DNA from: Deltaproteobacteria bacterium
Lineage (GTDB): Bacteria > Myxococcota > Myxococcia > Myxococcales > 40CM-4-68-19
DNA length: 8,096 nt
Direction of reading: 5' to 3'
NCBI GenBank assembly: GCA_018266095.1
Contig: JAFEBC010000357.1
Span: 1-8,096, forward strand
Part shown: positions 1-6,509 of the stretch, piece by piece
Numbering within the stretch: position 1 is the first letter of the stretch
Layout of the letters: the number at the start of each line of letters is the position of its first letter
Translations under genes and position numbers: made by a program
Notes under the pieces: generated by a model
Told to the model about the DNA's origin: nothing
The model's database searches: none
Seen by the model: only the letters and a program-made list of their open reading frames with translations

Positions 1-315
1 CAGCGCGCTCTTCGTGGCCAGCGCGAGCTCCTCGGCCGTGCTGTGGCGATCGCTGGGCGCGGCCTCGCCGACCTTCACCTTGATGAGCTCGTGCGCGTCG
101 AGCTGCACGTTCGCGTTCTCGATGAGCGCGGGCGTGACGCCGGTCTTGCCGACCTGCACGACGGCCGAGAGGGCGTGGCCCAGACCGCGCAGGTGGCGGC
201 GCTGCTTGCCGGTGAGACCGCCCAGCGCGAGCGGGTTCTTCACGCGGGCGGGCTTCGCGGAGGCCTCGTCGTCGTCGTCGGAATCGGGGGCGTCGGTGTT
301 TTCGGTGTCGACCAC
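1..315 (-). CDS. yhbY: YhbY/CRM-domain ribosome-assembly RNA-binding protein (3' end outside window)
   Basis: The 105 visible codons encode a CRS1-YhbY (CRM) RNA-binding domain. In bacteria this small protein associates with pre-50S particles during ribosome assembly. The domain starts at about residue 34 (LTGKQRRHLRGLGH), has the loop signature VGKTGVTP at about 55-62, and continues with HELIKVKVGEA. This order matches E. coli YhbY (97 aa). The last strand and helix lie beyond position 1, so the gene is cut by the window edge, not broken. The GTG start at 313-315 is chosen because AGAGG lies 7 nt upstream (322-326); an in-frame GTG at 340-342 lacks this support. Before the domain is a roughly 30-residue disordered leader rich in acidic residues (PDSDDDDEAS), which E. 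coli YhbY lacks. It is the last visible gene of the leftward set, 58 bp after the low-GC orphan. The family call is secure; the exact role here is inferred. Confidence 0.88.
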   Translation of the reverse strand, partial: MVDTENTDAPDSDDDDEASAKPARVKNPLALGGLTGKQRRHLRGLGHALSAVVQVGKTGVTPALIENANVQLDAHELIKVKVGEAAPSDRHSTAEELALATKSAL

Positions 316-373
316 GGGAGACCTCTGGAAAAGGGCGCGCACTGTCGCAGGTTCGGGAGCGGAGAGGAAGCGA

Positions 374-1000
374 CTAGTCCACCCAGAGGTGGTCAAGCCT
401 CACGAGCTCCTCGGGGCCTTCCTGGGAGGCAGCACACCGGACTTCGTAAAGGCCACCCTTAGCCAGCCAGAACAACGTGTCGATAAAGATTCCTCCACCT
501 TTCCTCTGAAGGGCGGCTGGGGTGAATCCACCCGCTGGCAAGTAGCTGCGGATCGGCTGCTCCCACTGGATATTCTTGTTTGCGTCAAGCTCATCTAGCT
601 TGCGCCGCATCTCGCAGTACGCCTTGTTCGTCTGCAACGTCGCGTCGGCGAGGCCTTCGTTTCGAACATTGAAGCGAATCGAGACGAACCTGCGACCTTG
701 CGAGTCCGGTGGGCCAACTCGCTGGATCAGCATGTCGGCAACGAGCACCTCACCCCTTGAGTGTTGGTACTGCAAGTCCGCGAGTTCCAACTGTTTGATT
801 GCAAGCTCGGTTTGCGCCTTGGAGGTGGTTGCTGACGCAGAGAACGTGAAGATCGCCCAGGATGCAGTCAAGAGTGCGCCCGCAACCAAGACGATTGGCT
901 GCAACAGGACGGCCCATTCATTGAGGGTTCGAACGAACTGTGGCGGTGAGTGCCTACGGAGTGCTGTCGGCAAGGCCCCGACGATCTGTTTGTTCTTCAT
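374..1000 (-). CDS. Hypothetical single-pass membrane protein, low GC
   Basis: I do not recognise this 208-residue protein. A basic N-terminus (K2, K4, R15, R16, R24) precedes one strongly hydrophobic segment at about 29-54 (WAVLLQPIVLVAGALLTASW), so the positive-inside rule puts the C-terminal part outside the cytoplasm. A short, possibly coiled-coil helix follows at about 59-82 (KAQTELAIKQLELADLQ). Residues from about 86 to the end alternate like a beta-sandwich, with the Ig-like pattern FVSIRFNVRNEG at 105-116, and contain two cysteines (C129, C189) that could pair. The ATG at 998-1000 has AAGG 11-12 nt upstream, a weak site. GC is 275/480 (57%) over 481-960, against 72-87% in single 60-base samples of neighbouring genes, which suggests later acquisition or weak selection. 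It lies between rnhB and yhbY in the same orientation, with gaps of 59 and 58 bp. The reading frame is credible; the function is unknown. Confidence 0.7.
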   Translation of the reverse strand: MKNKQIVGALPTALRRHSPPQFVRTLNEWAVLLQPIVLVAGALLTASWAIFTFSASATTSKAQTELAIKQLELADLQYQHSRGEVLVADMLIQRVGPPDSQGRRFVSIRFNVRNEGLADATLQTNKAYCEMRRKLDELDANKNIQWEQPIRSYLPAGGFTPAALQRKGGGIFIDTLFWLAKGGLYEVRCAASQEGPEELVRLDHLWVD

Positions 1001-1059
1001 GCTCGGTTCTACCTTGCGGACCGCACGTCAGGAACTGGTAGCGCGGTGTAGGCGTCTAC

Positions 1060-1887
1060 TCAGAAGAGGGACTGCTGGCGGCTCGCGGGGTCCAGGCCCA
1101 GCTTGCGCGCGACCGGCCCGAAGCTCTTGCGGTGCAGCTCACACGCGCCCAGGCGCTCCAGGGCCTCGAGGTGATCCGGCGTGGGGTAGCCCTTGTTCGC
1201 GGTGAGGTTGTACCCGGGGAACTTCGCGTCGAGCTCGCTCATGAGCTTGTCGCGGTGCACCTTGGCCACGATGGACGCGGCGCCGATGGTGATGCTCTTC
1301 GCGTCGCCCTTGATGATGGCCTGCTGCGGCATGGTGAGGCCCTGCAGCTTGCGCGCGTCGACGAGCAGGTGCTGCGGCTGCGGCGTCAGGGCCAGCACGG
1401 CGCGGCGCAGGGCGAGCAGGCCCGCCTGGTAGATGTTGATGCTGTCGATCTCGTGCACCTCGGCGCGGCCGATGGCCCAGGCGACGGCGAGCTTCTGGAT
1501 CTGCGGCGCGAGCTCTTCGCGCTCCTCGGGCGTGAGCTGCTTGGAGTCGTTCACGCCGGGGATGCGCGTGCCCTTGGGCAGGATGACGGCGGCCGTGATC
1601 ACGGGGCCCGCGAGCGGCGCCATGCCGACTTCATCGACGCCGCCCACGAGCTCGACGCCCTGGTCCCAGAGCTCCTGTTCGAACTTCGACAGCTTGTCGA
1701 GCCGCCGCTCCTCGGCCTTGAGCGCGTCCTTCTTCTTCTGCAGGCGCGCCGCGAGGTCACGCACCCCCGCGCGCGCGTCGTCCTCGAGCAGCTTCAAGCC
1801 GCCGCGCGGAAGCTCCTCGCCGCGCTCCTCGAAGCGCTCGCGAAGCTCGGAGATCGACAGCGCGGCCAGCTCGTCGGCGATGGTCAC
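1060..1887 (-). CDS. rnhB: Ribonuclease HII with N-terminal extension and C-terminal QQSLF
   Basis: RNase HII cuts 5' of ribonucleotides embedded in DNA (ribonucleotide excision repair) and the RNA of RNA-DNA hybrids. All four catalytic carboxylates are visible: D85 and E86 in GVDEVG, D177 in LLVDARK, and D195 in KGDAK; the 18-residue D177-D195 spacing equals that of E. coli D108-D126. Also present are AASIVAKVHRD (204-213), the tyrosine motif NKGYPTPDH (231-239) and the late SFGPV. The protein has 275 residues, against 198 in E. coli. The extra length is an alpha-helical N-terminal extension of about 70 residues resembling that of B. subtilis RnhB. Two oddities: the substrate-reading GRG motif after DEV is G88-M89-A90, and the protein ends in QQSLF. 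The start is GTG at 1885-1887 with only a poor Shine-Dalgarno; a stop lies in frame upstream at 1933-1935 with no better start before it. It is 45 bp downstream of the START-domain gene and probably cotranscribed. Confidence 0.95.
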   Translation of the reverse strand: MTIADELAALSISELRERFEERGEELPRGGLKLLEDDARAGVRDLAARLQKKKDALKAEERRLDKLSKFEQELWDQGVELVGGVDEVGMAPLAGPVITAAVILPKGTRIPGVNDSKQLTPEEREELAPQIQKLAVAWAIGRAEVHEIDSINIYQAGLLALRRAVLALTPQPQHLLVDARKLQGLTMPQQAIIKGDAKSITIGAASIVAKVHRDKLMSELDAKFPGYNLTANKGYPTPDHLEALERLGACELHRKSFGPVARKLGLDPASRQQSLF

Positions 1888-1932
1888 GAAACAATCCGCA
1901 CGATCGTTCGATTTGTTCGCGGTGCCCGCATC

Positions 1933-2367
1933 TCAAGCCTTCGGATGCAGCTTCTCGGCGCGCTTCTTGAAGTTGTCGAGCAGCGCCGGGAGGCTCGTCT
2001 CCGCCAGGGCCTTCTCGACGAAGCCCGGCACGAACGTGCCCAGCTTGAGGTCGATGGTGTACGTGGCCTCGGTCCCGCCCGGCACCGCCTTGAGCGCCCA
2101 CGAGCCGACGTTGTTCTTCATCATCTCGCCCTTCACGAACGTCCAGGTGGCCTTGTTCGGCTTCTCGCCCGCGTGCTTGAGCGTGTAGCTGACGGCCTTG
2201 CCCATGATCTCGATGGTGTAGGTCACGTCCTTCGCGCCGCCGGCGTCGGCCACCGCGGTCTTCTTCACCTCGGGGAGGAACTCCGGGTACTTCGCGAAGT
2301 CGTTGATGATGTCGAAGAGCTGCTCGGGCGTCACGTTGATCACGATGCTCTTGGTCGCCTGGGCCAT
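1933..2367 (-). CDS. COQ10-like START/SRPBCC lipid-binding protein
   Basis: This 144-residue protein fits the single-domain COQ10/polyketide-cyclase branch of the SRPBCC (START-like) fold, a helix-grip barrel that binds hydrophobic ligands such as quinones or lipids. Family features are the opening strand ATKSIVINVTPEQLFDIIND, the YPEFLP signature at 27-32, alternating strands through about 47-110, and a long C-terminal helix (FVEKALAETSLPALLDNFKK, 116-135) that would line the cavity. There is no signal peptide or membrane segment, so it should be cytosolic. The ATG at 2365-2367 has GGAGG 10 nt upstream (2378-2382). It is the first gene of the leftward set, divergent from rsmB across 112 bp. 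Ligand and pathway cannot be read from the sequence; a quinone-chaperone or membrane-lipid role is possible by analogy only. I see no quinone-synthesis gene nearby. Confidence 0.87.
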   Translation of the reverse strand: MAQATKSIVINVTPEQLFDIINDFAKYPEFLPEVKKTAVADAGGAKDVTYTIEIMGKAVSYTLKHAGEKPNKATWTFVKGEMMKNNVGSWALKAVPGGTEATYTIDLKLGTFVPGFVEKALAETSLPALLDNFKKRAEKLHPKA

Positions 2368-2408
2368 GGGGCCTGTGCCTCCGGAGGGCGCGCTCGAGGC
2401 GGGCCCGA

Positions 2409-2437
2409 TTGGGTGGAAACTTCCGCCACACTACAAC
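2409..2437 (+). promoter_or_regulatory. Candidate sigma-70-type promoter for rsmB-SDR pair
   Basis: TTGGGT (2409-2414) and TACAAC (2432-2437) are separated by exactly 17 bp in the divergent gap between the START-domain gene and rsmB. They keep TTG of the -35 and 4 of 6 bases of the -10 consensus. Transcription would begin near 2444, leaving a leader of about 36 nt before the GTG at 2480. This also argues against the upstream in-frame GTG at 2438, which abuts the -10 element. The match is modest and made by eye; the gap is locally AT-richer than its surroundings, which supports a regulatory role. No equally good promoter was found for the leftward gene. Confidence 0.35.
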
Positions 2438-2479
2438 GTGTCCTTGTTCGCGGGCAGTCTGCCCTGCGAGAGTGCGCCC

Positions 2480-3875
<1,396 letters not shown>

Positions 3876-3877
<2 letters not shown>

Positions 3878-3881
3878 GAGG
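3876..3881 (+). promoter_or_regulatory. Ribosome-binding site overlapping the rsmB stop codon
   Basis: A perfect AGGAGG begins on the second base of the rsmB TAG stop (3875-3877) and lies 5 nt before the ATG of the SDR gene. It fixes that start and implies that a ribosome ending rsmB can restart directly on the next gene. This is the strongest Shine-Dalgarno in the window. Confidence 0.85.
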
Positions 3882-3886
3882 CTCTG

Positions 3887-4612
3887 ATGGCGGACGGCGG
3901 GTTCATCGGCAGGGTGATCATCGTGACGGGCGCGGGCGGGAATCTGGGCCGCGCCGTGACCGAGCGCTTGCTGACGGCGGGCGCGCGCGTGCTTGGCCTC
4001 GTGCGGCGCGCGGAAGAGGTGGGCACGCCGGAGCAGGCGCTGGCGGGCATCGCGGGCGGGCGCTTCGCGGCGCGCGCGGCTGAATTGTCGAATGAGCCCG
4101 CGGTGGACGCGGCCTTCGAGCAGGCGGCGCAGATGGGCACGCTCTGGGGCGTGGTGAACGCGGCGGGCGCGTGGGACGGCGGCAAGACGGTGGCGCAGTC
4201 GTCGGTGTCGAGCTTCGAGAAGATGATCGACGCGAACCTGCGCAGCGTGTTCCTGACCTCGCGCGCGGCCATGCAGCGGCTGCCCGCGAACGGCGGCGGG
4301 CGCATCGTGAACGTGTCGGCGTACATCGCGCAGACCGGCGCGGGCGGGCACGGGAACGCGGCGTATGCGGCGGCGAAGGCGGGCGTGATCGCGCTGACGC
4401 GGGCGCTGGCCGAGGAGGGCGCGAAGGATGGCGTGCGGGCGAACTGCATCGCGCCGAGCACGATCGCGACGCCGGACAACGCGGCGGCGATGCCGAAGGC
4501 GGACCAGACGAAGTGGGTGCCGCTCGCGAGCGTGGTGGACGCGTGCGTGTACCTGTGCGCGCCGGAGAGCGACGGCGTGAACGGCGCGGTGCTGACGCTG
4601 CCGACGCGGTGA
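3887..4612 (+). CDS. Short-chain dehydrogenase/reductase (QDPR-like C-terminus)
   Basis: This is a 241-residue classical-length SDR oxidoreductase with a Rossmann fold. It shows the dinucleotide-binding TGAGGNLG (14-21), NAAG (91-94), N117 in DANLRSVF, and the YxxxK pair Y160/K164. The serine is unusual. S144 in VNVSAY sits 16 residues before the tyrosine, and the usual catalytic-serine position reads Ala (A145) with a two-residue-longer loop. The C-terminal TPDNAAAMPKADQTKWVPL (195-213) resembles the TPxNxxxMPxADxxxWxPL segment of dihydropteridine reductase (QDPR), a family that also lacks that serine. Substrate and NADH/NADPH preference are not evident: the residues after beta-2 are VRRAEE, and R40/R41 might favour NADPH. 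It is the second gene of the rsmB pair, with no evident functional link to rRNA methylation. The family is certain; the specific reaction is not. Confidence 0.9.
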   Translation: MADGGFIGRVIIVTGAGGNLGRAVTERLLTAGARVLGLVRRAEEVGTPEQALAGIAGGRFAARAAELSNEPAVDAAFEQAAQMGTLWGVVNAAGAWDGGKTVAQSSVSSFEKMIDANLRSVFLTSRAAMQRLPANGGGRIVNVSAYIAQTGAGGHGNAAYAAAKAGVIALTRALAEEGAKDGVRANCIAPSTIATPDNAAAMPKADQTKWVPLASVVDACVYLCAPESDGVNGAVLTLPTR

Positions 4613-4617
4613 ATGCG

Positions 4618-4665
4618 CGCTTCGCATGAGATTTGCTCATGCATGAATCTGGCTCATGCGAAGCG
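4618..4665. terminator. 13-bp perfect inverted repeat between convergent genes
   Basis: CGCTTCGCATGAG (4618-4630) is repeated as its exact reverse complement at 4653-4665, with a 22-nt loop. The loop itself contains the 10-bp palindrome TCATGCATGA (4637-4646), so the CATGAG/CTCATG unit recurs. A competing short hairpin, ATGCG/CGCAT (4613-4617 with 4623-4627), overlaps the left arm. The repeat lies in the 85-bp gap between the convergent SDR and queG genes, where a bidirectional terminator is expected. Neither side has a T-run, so it is not a classic intrinsic terminator. RNA-end stabilisation or protein binding are alternatives. Confidence 0.6.
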
Positions 4666-4679
4666 GGAAGAGGCTCCCG
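4664..4679. terminator. Second small hairpin in the SDR/queG convergent gap
   Basis: CGGGA (4664-4668) and TCCCG (4675-4679) form a 5-bp stem with a 6-nt loop directly beside the larger inverted repeat, overlapping its last two bases. For transcripts from queG this hairpin would come first. It is short and lacks a T-run, so it may be only an accessory to the larger stem or chance. Confidence 0.3.
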
Positions 4680-4697
4680 TGTGGCCCGGAAGTGGTC

Positions 4698-5708
4698 TCA
4701 GTTCTCGGTCTGCAAGACGCGCTGCGCCTCCGCGCGGATGGCCTCCGAAGTGTCTGTCGTCAGTGCCTCGACGATCGGGCGGAGAGAGGGCGTGTTCGAC
4801 AGCTCCACGACTCCCAACGCCGTCCGCACCAGGCCCTCACGGCCCGTGCGCATGAGCGGCGTCCCCTGGAAGCGCTCGGTGCACGACGCCTCGGTCAGCG
4901 TGAGTACATCCGCGATCGGCAGCGACGTCTGCTCCCGGCGCGCGCGCAGTTGCACCAGGGTCCCCGGCCGCGCCTTGCGGTTCCACGGGCACACGTCCTG
5001 ACACAGGTCGCAGCCGAACACGCGCGGGCCCTGGGCCTTCGCGATCTCCCTCGGCAGCGGGTCGCGGTGCTCGATGGTGTGGAAGGCGATGCACGCGCGC
5101 GAATCGATGAAGCGGCCGTCGCGGATGGCGTCGGTGGGGCAGGCGGGGATGCAGGCGCGGCAGTCGCCGCAGCGCTCGGGGTGCGGCGCGTCGGGGTCGA
5201 GCACGTGCGTGGTGACGAGGGCGCCCAAGAGGAGCCACGAGCCGAACTCCTGGTGGATGAGGAGGCCGTTGCGGCCGATCCAGCCGAGGCCCGCCTCCTG
5301 TGCCCACGGCTTCTCGGCGACGGCGCCCGTGTCGACCGCGCAGTACGCCTCGCCGCCCGCGCGGCGCAGCCAGGCGGCGAGCTTGCGGGCCTTCTTCAAG
5401 AGCACGTTGTGGTAGTCGCGGTTGCGCGCGTAGCGGGCGACGAGGAGTTCGCCGTCGGGGAGCGCGGGTTCGGGCTGCGTGGGGCCGTAGCTCGCGGCCA
5501 CCACGATCACGCTCTGCGCGCCGGGGAGGAGCACGCGGGGATCGACGCGCTCGTCCAGGCGCTCGCGCATGTAGCTCAAGGCCGCGTGCCAGCCGTTCGC
5601 GAGCCAGGCCTCGAAGGGCGCGCGGTCGAGTGCGCGGGCGCGTGCGATGCCGCACAGATCGAAGCCGAGCTTGCGGGCCTCGGCCTTGACCTGTGCGCTC
5701 GTCAGCAC
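4698..5708 (-). CDS. queG: Epoxyqueuosine reductase QueG
   Basis: QueG carries out the last step of queuosine synthesis, reducing epoxyqueuosine at the wobble base (position 34) of GUN-decoding tRNAs, using cobalamin and two [4Fe-4S] clusters in the cytosol. The 336-residue protein has an N-terminal cobalamin-dependent domain, the VDTG motif (125-128, with D126 aligning with the catalytic Asp), and WAQEAGLGWIGRNGLLI (135-151). It has both ferredoxin-like cluster sets: C180, C183, C186, C190 and C206, C233, C236, C240 (CGDCRACIPACP and GCDLCQDVCPWN). The C-terminus carries a single HEAT-like repeat (about 288-333) and is shorter than in the 379-residue E. coli enzyme. The GTG start at 5706-5708 is supported by GAGG 5 nt upstream (5714-5717). 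It lies 55 bp downstream of the O-methyltransferase gene and is probably cotranscribed. No other queuosine gene is in the window, so the host must make or salvage the precursor elsewhere. Confidence 0.96.
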   Translation of the reverse strand: MLTSAQVKAEARKLGFDLCGIARARALDRAPFEAWLANGWHAALSYMRERLDERVDPRVLLPGAQSVIVVAASYGPTQPEPALPDGELLVARYARNRDYHNVLLKKARKLAAWLRRAGGEAYCAVDTGAVAEKPWAQEAGLGWIGRNGLLIHQEFGSWLLLGALVTTHVLDPDAPHPERCGDCRACIPACPTDAIRDGRFIDSRACIAFHTIEHRDPLPREIAKAQGPRVFGCDLCQDVCPWNRKARPGTLVQLRARREQTSLPIADVLTLTEASCTERFQGTPLMRTGREGLVRTALGVVELSNTPSLRPIVEALTTDTSEAIRAEAQRVLQTEN

Positions 5709-5723
5709 GCGTTCCTCGCCTGC

Positions 5724-5739
5724 GGATCGTCAGCGATCC
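5724..5739 (-). other. 6-bp hairpin between the O-methyltransferase and queG genes
   Basis: GGATCG (5724-5729) and CGATCC (5734-5739) form a perfect stem with a TCAG tetraloop, inside the 55-bp gap between the two leftward genes and about 7 nt upstream of the queG Shine-Dalgarno. No T-run follows. It could tune readthrough or queG translation, or be chance in GC-rich DNA. Confidence 0.3.
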
Positions 5740-5763
5740 CGACCCGCGCCTCTGAAGCTGCGG

Positions 5764-6408
5764 CTACCTCTTGAGCGTGACCGAGAGGCCGTCGCGCAGC
5801 GGGATGATCGACGAGAGCAGGCCCTCGGCGCCGTGCACGAGGCGCAAGAACTCGCGCAGGCCGCGCGACGCCGTGTCGGTCTCGCCGCGGGCCACCGAGC
5901 CGCCCCAGAGCACGTTGTTGGCGACGAGCAGGCCGCCGGTGCGCAGCTTGGGCAGGGCCAGCGCGAGCGCGCGCGGGTAGTCCTCTTTTTCCAAGTCGAG
6001 GAAGACGAGATCGAGGCCGGGCTCGGCGCGGGCGAGCGCTTCGAGGCCGTCGCCTGGCGGTTCGAAGCGGCAGCGATCGAGGAGGCCCGCGCGGCCCAGG
6101 GCGTCGCGGGCGCGCTCCAATTGCTCGCGATCGTGATCGGTGAGCGTCACGGTGCCGCCGGCCATGAGCCCGCGCGCGAACCAGAAGGCGCTGTAGCCGA
6201 AGCCCGAGCCGAGCTCGAACACACGCCGCGCGCCGATGGTGGCCGCGAGCTGCATCAAGTACGCGCCGATCACCGGGCCCACGATGGGGTACCCGTCGCG
6301 CTCGTCGGCGGTGCGGCGCAATTCGGCCTCGACCGGATCGGGGGAGGGCACGAGGCGCGCGAGGTACTCCTCGATGAGCGGGTCGACGATGTCCATGTCG
6401 CCTTGCAT
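5764..6408 (-). CDS. COMT-like class I SAM-dependent O-methyltransferase
   Basis: This is a 214-residue methyltransferase of the type-3 O-methyltransferase family (catechol/caffeoyl-CoA type), which normally uses a divalent metal to deprotonate a catechol-like hydroxyl. SAM motif I is VFELGSGFGYS (63-73), followed by the acidic end of beta-2 in TLTDHD (D91). LDLVFLDLEKEDY (132-144) aligns with LDMVFLDHWKDRY of catechol O-methyltransferase, so D138 and K141 correspond to the metal ligand D141 and catalytic K144. The second metal motif reads NNVL (N164, N165) instead of the usual DNV. The family call is strong; the substrate is unknown. Two ATGs are possible: 6406-6408, used here, and 6394-6396, which would give 210 residues and has AAGG only 4 nt upstream. 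Neither has a strong Shine-Dalgarno. The longer open frame reaching 6810 is antisense to the divergent gene and is not used. It lies upstream of queG in the same direction. Confidence 0.87.
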   Translation of the reverse strand: MQGDMDIVDPLIEEYLARLVPSPDPVEAELRRTADERDGYPIVGPVIGAYLMQLAATIGARRVFELGSGFGYSAFWFARGLMAGGTVTLTDHDREQLERARDALGRAGLLDRCRFEPPGDGLEALARAEPGLDLVFLDLEKEDYPRALALALPKLRTGGLLVANNVLWGGSVARGETDTASRGLREFLRLVHGAEGLLSSIIPLRDGLSVTLKR

Positions 6409-6509
6409 GGCGCCGCACTCTACCCGCGAGGGCGCGCGCGGGACCAGGAATCGCCGCGCCGCCGCCCTTGCGGACATCACGCGTCGGCGATCGGACATAT
6501 GCTGCGCGC

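Noticed and set aside
14..598. Plus-strand frame of 194 codons over yhbY and the orphan gene
   Set aside because: It is antisense to a well-matched CRM domain, its product is Ser/Ala/Arg-rich, and it runs across two different genes.
1015..1025. Small palindrome TGCGG-A-CCGCA upstream of the low-GC orphan gene
   Set aside because: Arms of 5 bp are too short to call an operator or terminator without a second copy or other evidence.
2303..2479. N-terminal extension of rsmB by 59 residues
   Set aside because: The frame is open, but the extension is antisense to the start of the START-domain gene and crosses the divergent promoter region. The NusB-like homology begins just after the GTG at 2480.
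5757..5766. The 10-mer GCTGCGGCTA shared with 7631-7640, at the stop codons of two leftward genes
   Set aside because: Matches of ten GC-rich bases are expected by chance in a window of this composition. No longer identity or flanking structure is shared.
6409..6509. Divergent promoter between the O-methyltransferase and the methyltransferase-DUF3293 gene
   Set aside because: The gap should contain promoters, but I found no -35/-10 pair with acceptable spacing on either strand, so none is annotated.
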